Notes: generated by a model not told the origin, from the letters alone. Positions 1 to 11,608 are shown, counted from the first letter of the stretch. The stretch is 35,082 nucleotides of DNA from an uncultured Acholeplasmatales bacterium (GCA_944324725.1 CALUXJ010000007.1:1-35082); one strand, 5' to 3'. Made by a program: numbers and translations.

Positions 1-16
1 TTTGTATTTTAAGGGC

Positions 17-69
17 AAAAGAAAAAAGAGTGGAAATTAATCCGATAAAATTCGAATTATTTCACACTC
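17..69 (-). terminator. Intrinsic terminator of the helicase gene
   Basis: An imperfect hairpin has outer arms GAGTG (28-32) and CACTC (65-69), continued by GAAAT/ATTTC pairing. On the minus strand it is followed by a T-rich stretch, the complement of 17-27. It lies 13 bp past the helicase stop codon. The plus-strand side also ends in CCCTTTTTAGCTTTTT, so it may serve a gene to the left as well. No other content is visible in positions 1-82. Confidence 0.6.
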
Positions 70-82
70 CCTTTTTAGCTTT

Positions 83-2395
83 TTAATACCAAAAATTATT
101 CAATTTATCTTCTAAATCAAAGGTATCTTTTACAACTTGATAATGTTGCCAATGTTCTGGAAAAATATTTAAATACCTGTTAGTTAAATATCTATCATCT
201 ATTAAAACAACTATACCTTTATCATTTTCTGTTCTAATAACTCTTCCAGCTGCTTGAATAACCTTATTAAATCCCGGATAGGTATAAGCATAGTCAAAAC
301 CATTAAGCTCTAAACTTTGAAAATACTCTTTTAAAATGTTGTTTTCCAAATTAATTTGGGGGAAGCCAACCCCAACAATAATAACACCATGTAATTTATC
401 ACCAATAAAATCAATTCCTTCAGCAAAAAGACCACCTAGAACAAAAAGTCCTAAAATATTCTGATCGCCATTAAATTTTTCTAATATTTTTTCCTGTTCT
501 AATTCATTTAGACCTTCATGTTGAATTAAGACCTCATAATCACTAACTGAAAGCTTGGCTAAATATTGATTTAAATATTGATAGGACGGAAAGAAGACAA
601 TATATTTTCCTGGTTTAGCTAAAATAGTTTTCTTAATTAAATCATCAACATAATTAATTGTATATTCTCTATCCTTATAGCGAGTAGAAACTCTGGCTAT
701 ATAAAGACCTAAATTTTTACTAGCAAAAGGTGATGGCAGGCAAAGGTATTTAAAATCTTTAGTCCCAATTAGCAAGGTTTTATAATATTCAATTGGATAA
801 AGAGTAGCTGAAAAGAAAGTTATACCAAGTGTGCTATTTTCGACTATATCGGAAATAAAACTTGATGCATCAAGGCAATTTAAATAAATTATTAAATTAT
901 CTCCCACTATTTTAACTAAAAAAACATGGGCTTGACTAAAAAACTTTGAAATTCTTAAATAGTCTCTTAGTTCTAAATAAATTTCTACAACTTGTTCTCT
1001 ATTACTAAGGTCAAGTTTATTTTCTAAAAGTTCTTCAATAAAACTACAAATATTAGCTAGTGAACTTTCAATTTCTAAATCATTATCTTTTTTTAAATAG
1101 TAATCATTTACCAATAAAATATCATAGGTCTTATGAATATAATTAACTAATTTAGTTAATTGCTTAGCAATATCTTCTGCCTCTACAGCTAATAGTTTTC
1201 TCAATAATAAAAGGCTTATAATACTCAAAGAAGAAGAATACATGCTTTGACTACGGCTTACTAAATTGTGAGCCTCATCAACTAGAATTAAATTATTATA
1301 TGGTGAGTCTTCAAAAAATCTAATTAGTTTAGCTTTAGGATCAAAGACATAATTATAATCACAAATAATAATACTTGCATATAAGGACAAATGTAGACTA
1401 AATTCAAAGGAACAAAGTTCGTAATTTTTAGCATAACTTAAAATTTTCTCTTCCGTAATTAGATTTTCTTTTGCTAAAATATCTGGAGTAGCTTTCTTCA
1501 ATTTATTAAAAAAGTCTTTGGCAAAGGGGCAATTTTCAGTATCGCAAACATTACTATTTAATAAGCAAATTTTTTTCTTTGCTGTTAAAACGATAGCTTT
1601 ACCTAGATAACCTTTATTTTGTAATAATTTAACTGCATTAACAGCAATATTTTTACCACTTGTTTTTGCCGTTAAATAAAAAATTTTATCATTAGGATTA
1701 GTAGCTTTTTTAACGGCACTAAAAATAGCGGCCATTGTTTTGCCAATACCAGTTGGAGCTAAAATAAAATTATATTTGCTAGTTAAGAGATTAGTAGCCA
1801 AAAAGTCTAACATTTCTTTTTGACCTGGTCTAATATTAGAAAAAGGAAAAGTAACATTTTTTCCTGTAATAATGCGTTTTTCTTCTATTTCATCAATAAG
1901 TTTTAAATGGCTAATATATTGATCTAGAGTAGTAAAGAAAAATGCTTCTAGTTCTTGAAAATTTGATCTAAATTTGAAGTTTCTACGTCTTAATGTTGTT
2001 CTTTCAATATATAACAAATTTAATTCTACATTTTTAGTTGGTTCATCTAACAACATTAAATAACCATAAATTTTTAACTGGGCTAAATGTTCTGGTTTTT
2101 CTAAAAAATCTTCCTCATAAACATTATTATCCGTCGTTTTAATTTCTTCTAGGACTAGCTGTTTGCGACTCTCTAAAAGACCATCAATATAGCCATGTAT
2201 TTCATATTCGACATTCTGATATTTAATAACCTTAGCTATATAATATTCTTTTTGACTTTCACCATCATATTCACTTTGTCTAATTTGATGTAAATATTTA
2301 CCATCAATGGCCTTTTGATTAAAAGAATTGGAGTTTGTTAAATTACCACTTTGATAAACAAAGTAAGCTAATTCTCTTACTGCTATTTTATGCAT
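83..2395 (-). CDS. Rad3/XPD (DinG)-family ATP-dependent DNA helicase with N-terminal PD-(D/E)XK-like domain
   Basis: This is a 770-residue superfamily 2 helicase. Walker A is APTGIGKT (213-220). Four cysteines (277, 284, 289, 328) are spaced like the [4Fe-4S] ligands of XPD/DinG helicases. The DEAH box is at 373-376, and a motif VI-like QAAGRVIR lies near the C-terminus. Residues 1-180 precede the helicase core and contain an IDG (D71) and an E84-I-K86, the pattern of a RecB/Cas4-type PD-(D/E)XK nuclease fold. Fe-S helicases of this group unwind DNA 5'-3' in repair; this exact protein's role is unknown. The start has an AGGAG Shine-Dalgarno 6 nt upstream. It lies only 31 bp after gyrA but behind gyrA's terminator, so it depends on read-through or on a promoter inside gyrA. 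The family is secure; nuclease activity is inferred. Confidence 0.85.
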   Translation of the reverse strand: MHKIAVRELAYFVYQSGNLTNSNSFNQKAIDGKYLHQIRQSEYDGESQKEYYIAKVIKYQNVEYEIHGYIDGLLESRKQLVLEEIKTTDNNVYEEDFLEKPEHLAQLKIYGYLMLLDEPTKNVELNLLYIERTTLRRRNFKFRSNFQELEAFFFTTLDQYISHLKLIDEIEEKRIITGKNVTFPFSNIRPGQKEMLDFLATNLLTSKYNFILAPTGIGKTMAAIFSAVKKATNPNDKIFYLTAKTSGKNIAVNAVKLLQNKGYLGKAIVLTAKKKICLLNSNVCDTENCPFAKDFFNKLKKATPDILAKENLITEEKILSYAKNYELCSFEFSLHLSLYASIIICDYNYVFDPKAKLIRFFEDSPYNNLILVDEAHNLVSRSQSMYSSSLSIISLLLLRKLLAVEAEDIAKQLTKLVNYIHKTYDILLVNDYYLKKDNDLEIESSLANICSFIEELLENKLDLSNREQVVEIYLELRDYLRISKFFSQAHVFLVKIVGDNLIIYLNCLDASSFISDIVENSTLGITFFSATLYPIEYYKTLLIGTKDFKYLCLPSPFASKNLGLYIARVSTRYKDREYTINYVDDLIKKTILAKPGKYIVFFPSYQYLNQYLAKLSVSDYEVLIQHEGLNELEQEKILEKFNGDQNILGLFVLGGLFAEGIDFIGDKLHGVIIVGVGFPQINLENNILKEYFQSLELNGFDYAYTYPGFNKVIQAAGRVIRTENDKGIVVLIDDRYLTNRYLNIFPEHWQHYQVVKDTFDLEDKLNNFWY

Positions 2396-2408
2396 AAAAT
2401 ACTCCTAT

Positions 2409-2441
2409 AAAAAAGAAGAAGATTGCTTAGCAACCTTCTTC
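2409..2441 (-). terminator. gyrA terminator; the stop codon is the triloop
   Basis: On the minus strand GAAGAAGGTTGC pairs with GCAATCTTCTTC, giving 12 pairs including one G-U, around a 3-nt loop TAA. Six T (complement of 2409-2414) follow. The loop at 2427-2429 is exactly the gyrA stop codon, and the 5' arm encodes the last four residues EEGC. Strong intrinsic terminator geometry. Confidence 0.9.
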
Positions 2442-4919
2442 AACCTCATCTTCCTCAGCTGGAATTGTCGCAATAGTAGAAATAGCTTGATCTTCTTTTA
2501 ATTTAATCAATTTTACCCCTTGCGTAGCTCGACCAGTGACAGAAATATCTTTAATATGCATTCTAATTATCATACCTTTATCGGTTGTAATAATTAAATC
2601 TTCTTTATCATTAACCGCTTTTAACGTTACAAGCTTACCATTCTTTTCGGTAACATTTAAAGCCTTAACCCCAGTTCCGCCTCTTGTTTGAAGTCTATAT
2701 AAGGTAGCGTCACTCCGTTTACCATAGCCTTTTTCCGTAACGACTAAAATTTCTTGACTATCATTGCCAATAACAGCCATACCAACAATGTAATCACTAT
2801 CATCTTTAAAGCGCATACCTGTAACACCAGCCGCACTTCGACCCATTACTCTAACATCATTTTCATTAAAACGAATAGATTTACCACTTGAAGCACCAAG
2901 AACAATTTCTTTGTTGCCATCAGTTAATTCAACGCCAAAGAGTTCATCGCCCTCTTTAAGAGTAATTGCATATTTACCATTAGTTCTAATGTTTTCAAAT
3001 TCCGTTAGACTAGTCCGTTTAACGACACCCTCCTTAGTAACAAAGAAGAGGTACTTATTATCATTTTCTTTAGCTGGTACACTTGTTACAGCAGCTAGCT
3101 TTTCGCCTTCCTTGAAAGAAATGTAGTTAACAATTGGACTACCCTTAGCTTGACGGCTAGATTCAGGAATTTGGTATGCTTTAATAGCATAAACCCGGCC
3201 TAAATTAGTGAAGAAGTAAAGATAATCATGGGTAGAAGTAGGCAAAATTTGCCATACATCATCATCTTCCTTGGTTTTGATACCGGTAATACCTACACCA
3301 CCCCGATTTTGCACCTTATAAACATCTTGTTTCATTCGTTTTGCATAACCAGAAGCAGTTAAGGTAATAATTACGTCTTCACGTGGAATTAAATCTTCAT
3401 TTTCAATATTTAAATCAGTATGAAGACAAATTTCTGATTTACGTTCATCTCCGTATTTATTCTTAATATCTAATAATTCCTTTTCAATTAATTCTAGTTT
3501 AGCTTCTTCGGAACCTAAAATGCGTTGATATTCTTTAATTTGAGTTTGTAATTCAGCTTGTTCTTGTAAGATTTTCTCTCTATTTAAACCAGATAGACGT
3601 CTTAATTGCATATCAAGGATAGCAGTAGCTTGAATATCAGTTAAGCCAAAGCGTTCCATTAACTTATCTTTTTCACTACCATCATTTGTTTCTCTAATAA
3701 TCTTGATAATTTCTTCAATATTATCTTGAGCAATGATATAACCTTCTAAGATATGGAGTCTTGCTAAAGCTTTATCATAATCAAATTGGGTTCTTCTAGT
3801 AATAATTTCAACTTGGAATTTTAAATACTCTTCTAAAGCTTCCTTTAAAGAAACTGCTTTAGGAGCATTATTTACCAAGCAAATCATGTTGATACCATAA
3901 CCAGTTTGTAGTTGCGTATATTTATAAAGATTATTGAGCATTACTTCCGGATTAACATCCTTACGTAATTCAATAACAATTCTAATACCCTTACGATTAG
4001 ATTCATCTCTAATATCCGTAATACCTTCAACTAATTTATTTTTAGCAATTTCAGCAATTCTTTCAATAAGCTTAGTCTTATTAACCATATATGGTATTTC
4101 GGTAACAATGATAGAATTTTTACCATTCTTTTCGTTACTTTCAATTTCAGCTTTAGAACGAATAACGATTGTACCATTACCTGTTGTATAAGCTTTATAT
4201 AAACCCGAAAGGCCTAAAATTTGCCCACCTGTAGGAAAATCCGGGCCTTTAACATAATTCATTAATTCTTCAATTGTTATATCTTTATTGTGAATTAAAG
4301 CAACTATACCATCAACAACTTCACCTAAATTATGAGGTGGAATATTGGTAGCCATACCTACAGCGATACCCGTTGTACCATTGACTAAAAGATTAGGAAT
4401 ACGGGCTGGTAAAACGACCGGTTCTTGTTCAGTACCATCGTAGTTATCAATAAAATCAACTGTATTTTTATCAATATCTCTAACCATTTCCGCAGCAATC
4501 TTAGACATTCTTGCTTCGGTATAACGCATAGCTGCGGCACCATCACCATCAATATTACCGAAGTTACCATGACCATCAACTAAAGGATAGCGATAACTAA
4601 ATGGTTGGGCCATCCGCACCATTGCATCATAAATAGATGAATCACCATGAGGATGATATTTACCCATAACATCGCCGACAATACGAGCAGACTTCTTATG
4701 GGCAACGTTTGCATAAACACCCATTTCATTCATACCATAAATAATCCGGCGTTGAACAGGCTTTAAACCATCTCTAATATCTGGTAAGGCTCTAGAAATG
4801 ATTACTGACATCGCATAGCTTAAAAATGATTTTTGTAATTTTTCATTAATATTTAGTTTTTCGATACGATCAATTTCTTGATTTTCCGCTTCTAAAAACT
4901 CTTTATTATCGTGATTCAT
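2427..4919 (-). CDS. gyrA: DNA gyrase subunit A
   Basis: This is the DNA-cleaving and rejoining subunit of the A2B2 gyrase that introduces negative supercoils. I place the start at the ATG at 4919 (830 aa). A GTG 9 nt upstream is in frame but is part of the AGAGGTG Shine-Dalgarno, which is correctly spaced for the ATG. The catalytic tyrosine lies in AAMRYTEAR (residue 133). The quinolone-determining region [12 protein letters not shown] keeps Ser and Asp at the E. coli S83 and D87 equivalents, so no resistance substitution is visible. A GyrA-box-like QNRGGVG at about residue 536 and the beta-pinwheel repeats separate it from ParC. The C-terminus is acidic. It follows gyrB by 11 bp and closes the yaaA-recF-gyrB-gyrA operon. 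Confidence 0.97.
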   Translation of the reverse strand: MNHDNKEFLEAENQEIDRIEKLNINEKLQKSFLSYAMSVIISRALPDIRDGLKPVQRRIIYGMNEMGVYANVAHKKSARIVGDVMGKYHPHGDSSIYDAMVRMAQPFSYRYPLVDGHGNFGNIDGDGAAAMRYTEARMSKIAAEMVRDIDKNTVDFIDNYDGTEQEPVVLPARIPNLLVNGTTGIAVGMATNIPPHNLGEVVDGIVALIHNKDITIEELMNYVKGPDFPTGGQILGLSGLYKAYTTGNGTIVIRSKAEIESNEKNGKNSIIVTEIPYMVNKTKLIERIAEIAKNKLVEGITDIRDESNRKGIRIVIELRKDVNPEVMLNNLYKYTQLQTGYGINMICLVNNAPKAVSLKEALEEYLKFQVEIITRRTQFDYDKALARLHILEGYIIAQDNIEEIIKIIRETNDGSEKDKLMERFGLTDIQATAILDMQLRRLSGLNREKILQEQAELQTQIKEYQRILGSEEAKLELIEKELLDIKNKYGDERKSEICLHTDLNIENEDLIPREDVIITLTASGYAKRMKQDVYKVQNRGGVGITGIKTKEDDDVWQILPTSTHDYLYFFTNLGRVYAIKAYQIPESSRQAKGSPIVNYISFKEGEKLAAVTSVPAKENDNKYLFFVTKEGVVKRTSLTEFENIRTNGKYAITLKEGDELFGVELTDGNKEIVLGASSGKSIRFNENDVRVMGRSAAGVTGMRFKDDSDYIVGMAVIGNDSQEILVVTEKGYGKRSDATLYRLQTRGGTGVKALNVTEKNGKLVTLKAVNDKEDLIITTDKGMIIRMHIKDISVTGRATQGVKLIKLKEDQAISTIATIPAEEDEVEEGC

Positions 4920-4930
4920 TAAATTCACCT

Positions 4931-7886
<2,956 letters not shown>

Positions 7887-7890
<4 letters not shown>

Positions 7891-8093
7891 ATAATTTTAT
7901 ATTCGTCATTAAAAATTTTTATTGTATCAGAAATATATAATTTACGACCTCTTCTTTGTTCTTGCGTATTATTAACTAAAACAGTATTTTCCGCTAAAAA
8001 GGATTTAGCTTCACCACCTGTACTAACATAGCCTTCAAGTTTTAAAACTTGGCCTAAAGTTATATATTCACCTTTTAATTTTATTTCTTTCAT
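7887..8093 (-). CDS. yaaA: S4-domain RNA-binding protein YaaA
   Basis: A 68-residue protein that is essentially one S4 RNA-binding domain. It reads EYITLGQVLK, then a Gly-rich GEAKSFL, then VNNTQEQRRGRKL, which is the core S4 pattern. It is the conserved small gene between dnaN and recF in Bacilli; its role is not well established, and an RNA or ribosome-associated function is assumed from the domain. I use the ATG at 8093 rather than the upstream TTG at 8108, because homologues begin at this point and GGTG lies just upstream. It is the first gene of the recF-gyrB-gyrA operon. Confidence 0.9.
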
Positions 8094-8111
8094 TTTTTCA
8101 CCAACCAAAAC

Positions 8112-8145
8112 AATTATATCATATTTAACATTATTTTTAAAGCGA
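8112..8145 (-). promoter_or_regulatory. Promoter of the yaaA-recF-gyrB-gyrA operon
   Basis: On the minus strand a perfect TATAAT (complement of 8112-8117) has a TTTAAA-type -35 about 17 nt upstream. The predicted transcript start is within about 15 nt of the yaaA ATG, so the leader is very short. Confidence 0.55.
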
Positions 8146-8185
8146 TATTAGCATAATTAGCCCAAAATGATAAAAAAGTCTATTT

Positions 8186-8215
8186 TAAAAAAAAGCTCTC
8201 AAAATTAAAATTTTG
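8186..8215 (-). terminator. Weak terminator-like hairpin in the dnaN-yaaA spacer
   Basis: On the minus strand CAAAAT-TTTA-ATTTTG is followed by GAGAGC and eight T (complement of 8187-8194). The stem is A-T only apart from its base, and the T run is offset by 6 nt, so its efficiency is doubtful. It could be a backup to the structured element at 8259-8359. Confidence 0.3.
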
Positions 8216-8258
8216 TAGTTTTTAAAAAAAATACCTATTCTAATTTAAGTTTATAGAT

Positions 8259-8359
8259 AAAAAATAACTCCAAATTAGACTACAATAATTTTTGAGGTCA
8301 CGAATACCTTAAGGAATCGTTATTCTTTAATTATTTTATTTGTCTGCTTTGGAGTTATT
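8259..8359 (-). ncRNA. Structured RNA element or elaborate dnaN terminator
   Basis: A perfect 12-bp inverted repeat, AATAACTCCAAA (8263-8274) and TTTGGAGTTATT (8348-8359), continues inward with AGAC/GTCT (8277-8280/8342-8345) and AATAATT/AATTATT (8284-8290/8329-8335). Inside, two hairpins can form: AGGT/ACCT (8295-8298/8306-8309) and AAGGAAT/ATTCTT (8311-8317/8322-8327, one bulged G). Their loops contain complementary ACG and CGT. On the minus strand the outer stem is followed by six T, so it would end the dnaN transcript. It matches no RNA class I recognise; SRP, 6S, tmRNA and purine riboswitch hallmarks are missing. Confidence 0.5.
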
Positions 8360-8389
8360 ATATTATTATCTAGTTTAGAAATATTTTAT

Positions 8390-9541
8390 TTAGTTTTCTA
8401 ATCTAAATGGTAAGATAATTTCTAAAAGAGTATTATCAGATACAGATTTAAGAACAAATTGTTTAGCTCCATCAATAAAGGCAATCTCAATTTCATTGCC
8501 TGGAAGAACTTTTAAAGCTTCTAAAAGGTATTTAGAACTAAAACCAATTACTAATGGGTTATAGGCTTTAATATCAATTGGAATAAGGATTTCTTTACCA
8601 GCACCTTGAATATTAGCACTAGATAACTCTACTTCATAGTTTTGATCAATTTTTAATACTACAGCACTAAAAGTCATTTCTCTTTCTCGGTCTTTATCGA
8701 TTGGAGATAAAATTGCAATACGATTAACAGCTGTTTGTAATTCATCTTTGTTAAATCTAACAATTACCTTGGTATCTTTTTCTTTTGGACATACATTAGA
8801 TGTATCTGGGAAATTACCATCTAAAAGTCTTGTTTGGAATAAGACATCGTTAAATTTGACTAAAATTTTATTTTTAGCTAAATATATTTCTAATGGTAAG
8901 CTTTCTTCATATGACTCTAAAATTTTCTCTAATTCATCCAAAGATTTAGCCGGAACAGTAATTTCAAAAGGATCATAAGTTTCAACATCTAAAGTCTTTA
9001 AACTTAAGCGATAGCTATTAGTAGCTGTTAAAGTAAGTTTATTAGCATTATTTTTAAAATTAACTCCTAAAAGCATTGGATTTTTATTAGTATTAGCACA
9101 AGCAAATACTGTTTCTTCAATAGCTTTCTTTAAATCCAAGCAATTAATTTTAAATGGATTTTCTAAAGCAACAAAATCAATATTAGGGTAATCGTTTGGA
9201 TCCATTATATTAATCCGGTATTCTTTTCTATCAGCTTTTATCATTAGCATTTTATCTTCAATTAAGAAGAAAGTTATTTTTCTAGAATCAAATGCCTTAA
9301 TTAAATCAATAAAGGTTTTACCAGGAACAACAGTTTTACCTCTTTCTTGAATTACTAAAGAAGAATCCTTAACTAACATTTCAATAGAAATATCAGAATT
9401 ACTAGCAGTTAAAAATAAATCATTATCAGTTACATCTATTTTGATACCTTCCATTACTTTCATTGGAGATTTAGAAGGTAAACCATGGCTAATAATATTT
9501 AATTTTTCTAAAAGTACTTCCCGATCAATTGTAAAATTCAT
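8390..9541 (-). CDS. dnaN: DNA polymerase III beta sliding clamp
   Basis: A 383-residue clamp with three tandem clamp folds. It dimerises into a ring that tethers the replicative polymerase. The N-terminus (NFTIDREVLLEKLNIISHGL), the central LDGNFPD and the C-terminal EIILPFRLEN are characteristic. The usual C-terminal MP(M/V)R(L/V) signature reads LPFRLEN here. I use the ATG at 9541: GGAGG lies 5 nt upstream, whereas the in-frame TTG 12 nt further up is itself part of that Shine-Dalgarno. It is downstream of dnaA but has its own extended -10 promoter at 9641-9649. Confidence 0.96.
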   Translation of the reverse strand: MNFTIDREVLLEKLNIISHGLPSKSPMKVMEGIKIDVTDNDLFLTASNSDISIEMLVKDSSLVIQERGKTVVPGKTFIDLIKAFDSRKITFFLIEDKMLMIKADRKEYRINIMDPNDYPNIDFVALENPFKINCLDLKKAIEETVFACANTNKNPMLLGVNFKNNANKLTLTATNSYRLSLKTLDVETYDPFEITVPAKSLDELEKILESYEESLPLEIYLAKNKILVKFNDVLFQTRLLDGNFPDTSNVCPKEKDTKVIVRFNKDELQTAVNRIAILSPIDKDREREMTFSAVVLKIDQNYEVELSSANIQGAGKEILIPIDIKAYNPLVIGFSSKYLLEALKVLPGNEIEIAFIDGAKQFVLKSVSDNTLLEIILPFRLEN

Positions 9542-9550
9542 ATGAGCCTC

Positions 9551-9611
9551 CAAATATTTATTATTAATTATTATATTATTATTGTTATTATGACTGTGGA
9601 TAAGTGGATAA
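9551..9611 (-). promoter_or_regulatory. Downstream oriC element: DnaA boxes plus TAA trios
   Basis: Read on the minus strand (dnaA to dnaN direction), a one-mismatch DnaA box (9603-9611) abuts a perfect TTATCCACA (complement of 9595-9603). A 4-nt spacer follows, then TAA-TAA-CAA-TAA-TAA and more AT-rich triplets. This fits the published DnaA-trio pattern of bacterial unwinding regions, in the same place and orientation as the incC region of Bacillus subtilis. The functional role is inferred. Confidence 0.65.
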
Positions 9612-9640
9612 GTTTAAATTTTCCCTTAACTACGCTTAAA

Positions 9641-9649
9641 ATTATAGCA
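9641..9649 (-). promoter_or_regulatory. dnaN promoter, extended -10
   Basis: TGCTATAAT on the minus strand (complement of 9641-9649) lies between the dnaA terminator and the DnaA boxes. No good -35 is visible 17 nt upstream (TTTTTA). The dnaN leader would include both DnaA boxes. Confidence 0.55.
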
Positions 9650-9664
9650 TATTTTAGGTGGATT

Positions 9665-9685
9665 AAAAAGTAGATAACTCTACTT
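9665..9685 (-). terminator. dnaA terminator overlapping its stop codon
   Basis: On the minus strand AAGTAG-AGTTAT-CTACTT plus further T forms a 6-bp hairpin with a U tail. The 5' arm is the last lysine codon plus the stop codon TAG (9680-9685). It is short and A-T rich, so probably leaky, allowing some dnaA-dnaN cotranscription. Confidence 0.55.
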
Positions 9686-11017
9686 ATTCACTTTTTTCAA
9701 AATTGTTTCAACAGCCATTTTAAGTTCTTTATTCGAATTAATTTCACTTTCAATTTTATTACAACCATTCATAATAGTTGTATGATCACGATTACCTAAA
9801 ATTACGCCGATTTTGGCATAAGGATAATTATAATGCTGTTTTAGAATATACATAGCAATGTGTCTTGGTAATACAAAGTTTTGTTTGCGTTTAGTCGAAA
9901 GAATGTCATTAACGCTAATTCCATAAAAATCAGCAATAATACTTAATAAATCATCATGATTTTCTTTGGTATCCACATTGCTTTTCTTATAAGCTAATAA
10001 AGCTTCTAAGGCATCTTTAGCTTTATCTAGGGTAATATTATTGTAATTACAAACATCGCTATGACCAATAACCCGATTTAGGGCGCCCTCAAGTTCTCTA
10101 ATATTATCAGTGAAGTTTTGGGCAATGAAGTATAAAACATCATCTGGAATATTTTTAGGTGTTAATTCTAAGGCTTTGCGTTTTAAGATATTAACTCTTT
10201 GTTCTAAATCTGGCCGTTTAATATCAACTGTCATGCCCTGAGCAAAACGGGACGTTAGACGTTCCATAATACCTTTTAATTGGTTAGCTGGACAATCGCT
10301 AGTAATAACAATTTGTTTTTTTCGATTAATTAAATCGTTAAATAATTTAAAAAATTCTTGTTGAGATTTTTTTCCAATTTCAAGCATTTGAATATCATCA
10401 ACTAATAGACAATCCAAATCATCATATTTTTCGTTAAAAGAATCCATATTGCCACTTTGGGTTGATTTAGAGTAATCAACGATAAAATCGTTAGCTTGGA
10501 CATAAAGAACCTTTTTATTAAGATCCTTATCTAATATATAGTTACCAATCGCTTGCATTAGGTGAGTTTTTCCTAGTCCAACCCCTCCAAAAATGTAAAG
10601 TGGGTTGGCAATGAAGGCTGGTTGTTCAGCAACATTTAAGCAAATTCGGTAAGCAAAGTTATTAGATTCACCAACAACAAAGGATTCAAAGCTATGATTT
10701 TCATTTAAATGGTTTAAATATAAACGATTATTAGTTGAAATTGGCGTTTCTTCCTTTTTAATCTCATTTTCACAAACAAACTTAAATTTTAATTTTTCGG
10801 TTGTAAAAGTATTTAAAACGGCATTAATCTTTTCAATGTACATATGATTAATTTTGGTTTTTATATAATTATCTGGTACTAAAACATAAATTACATTATT
10901 TTGAAACTTAACGACATCACAAACCTTAGCAAAAGTATCATTAAAGGTCGTCTCGTTAAAGCAAGTTGCTAAATAATCTTTAGTTTTGGTCCACAGGTCT
11001 TGATAGGTGTTTTGCAT
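9680..11017 (-). CDS. dnaA: Chromosomal replication initiator protein DnaA
   Basis: This AAA+ initiator (445 aa) binds DnaA boxes and melts the origin. Domain I (about 1-85) is followed by a short linker. The AAA+ core has Walker A GGVGLGKTH at about 143-151, Walker B LLVDDIQ, and the Arg-containing ELEGALNRV. Domain IV (about 345-445) is the helix-turn-helix with the signature region AKIGVILGNRDHTTIMNG. AAGGAG lies 9 nt upstream of the ATG. Autoregulation is likely: a one-mismatch DnaA box (11079-11087) sits just upstream of the promoter -35. Confidence 0.97.
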   Translation of the reverse strand: MQNTYQDLWTKTKDYLATCFNETTFNDTFAKVCDVVKFQNNVIYVLVPDNYIKTKINHMYIEKINAVLNTFTTEKLKFKFVCENEIKKEETPISTNNRLYLNHLNENHSFESFVVGESNNFAYRICLNVAEQPAFIANPLYIFGGVGLGKTHLMQAIGNYILDKDLNKKVLYVQANDFIVDYSKSTQSGNMDSFNEKYDDLDCLLVDDIQMLEIGKKSQQEFFKLFNDLINRKKQIVITSDCPANQLKGIMERLTSRFAQGMTVDIKRPDLEQRVNILKRKALELTPKNIPDDVLYFIAQNFTDNIRELEGALNRVIGHSDVCNYNNITLDKAKDALEALLAYKKSNVDTKENHDDLLSIIADFYGISVNDILSTKRKQNFVLPRHIAMYILKQHYNYPYAKIGVILGNRDHTTIMNGCNKIESEINSNKELKMAVETILKKVNK

Positions 11018-11043
11018 ACTATATCACTCCTTAGGCGAGACAT

Positions 11044-11071
11044 ATAATAACACAAAAAAAGGAAATATCAA
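11044..11071 (-). promoter_or_regulatory. dnaA promoter
   Basis: On the minus strand TTGATA (complement of 11066-11071), a 16-nt spacer, and TATTAT (complement of 11044-11049). The nearest DnaA box begins 8 bp further upstream, consistent with DnaA autorepression. Confidence 0.65.
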
Positions 11072-11078
11072 CTAAAAG

Positions 11079-11232
11079 TTATCCACCAAAAAATGTGGAT
11101 AACTACACTAAAAAAATTAAAAAAATTACAAAAAATGTGGATAACTATAGTAAAAAACCTATATTTTATAGGAAAAAAAGCCACTTATCCACATTTCCAC
11201 AGTGCGTTTTTACAGTGGATAACTTATCCACA
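11079..11232. other. oriC: DnaA-box cluster upstream of dnaA
   Basis: Four perfect boxes (TTATCCACA or its complement) lie at 11094-11102, 11136-11144, 11175-11183 and 11224-11232. One-mismatch boxes lie at 11079-11087 and 11214-11222. The boxes occur in both orientations and are separated by A-rich stretches. The gene-free interval 11018-11454 contains this cluster, the dnaA promoter and the rpmH promoter, with strands diverging on either side as expected at an origin. The stretch 11233-11386 holds only weak, two-mismatch box-like sites (around 11247 and 11271) and a small AGCA/TGCT hairpin followed by TTTTT near 11300, which I do not interpret. Confidence 0.9.
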
Positions 11233-11386
11233 ATTAAAGAAAAAATAATCCACTTTTTTTGCTAGTAGATGGTTGATAACTTTTGTTTATCACTTACAGC
11301 AGAGCTGCTTTTTAGCCTAGTTTGCTTTGCCTCCGTATTAAAAAAACATATCTTGTAATAGAATGTTTAAAAAAATAAAATTTAAC

Positions 11387-11415
11387 TTGACACTAGAAGT
11401 TTAATTTGTTATCAT
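11387..11415 (+). promoter_or_regulatory. rpmH promoter
   Basis: Consensus TTGACA (11387-11392), 17-nt spacer, TATCAT (11410-11415) with an upstream TG (extended -10). This is the strongest-looking promoter in the window, in keeping with a ribosomal protein gene. Confidence 0.85.
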
Positions 11416-11454
11416 TATTTAGCATGGTTTCAAAAAGAAAGAGAGGTTATATCA

Positions 11455-11589
11455 ATGAAAAGAACATATCAACCTAATAAACGTAAAAGAAAAGTTACGC
11501 ATGGATTCCGTGTTCGTATGGCTTCTAAAAATGGTCGTAAAGTATTAGCACGTCGCCGTCAAAAAGGTAGAAAAAGATTAACAGTTTAA
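11455..11589 (+). CDS. rpmH: 50S ribosomal protein L34
   Basis: This 44-residue, highly basic protein starts [18 protein letters not shown] and ends [12 protein letters not shown], a full-length and near-canonical L34. GAGAGG lies 8 nt upstream of the ATG. It is the first gene rightward from oriC, as in nearly all Bacilli, and is followed by an intrinsic terminator before rnpA. Confidence 0.97.
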   Translation: MKRTYQPNKRKRKVTHGFRVRMASKNGRKVLARRRQKGRKRLTV

Positions 11590-11608
11590 CTTAATAAATA
11601 AAAAATAC

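Noticed and set aside
2911-4579. Several 60-85 codon frames opposite or out of frame within gyrA
   Set aside because: They lie inside a clear gyrA coding region, have no ribosome sites and match no family pattern.
8263-8359. SRP RNA, 6S RNA or purine riboswitch in the dnaN-yaaA spacer
   Set aside because: The GGAAG and AGCAG hallmarks of SRP are missing, the length is too short for 6S, and the conserved purine-riboswitch core bases are absent even though the outline is a three-way junction.
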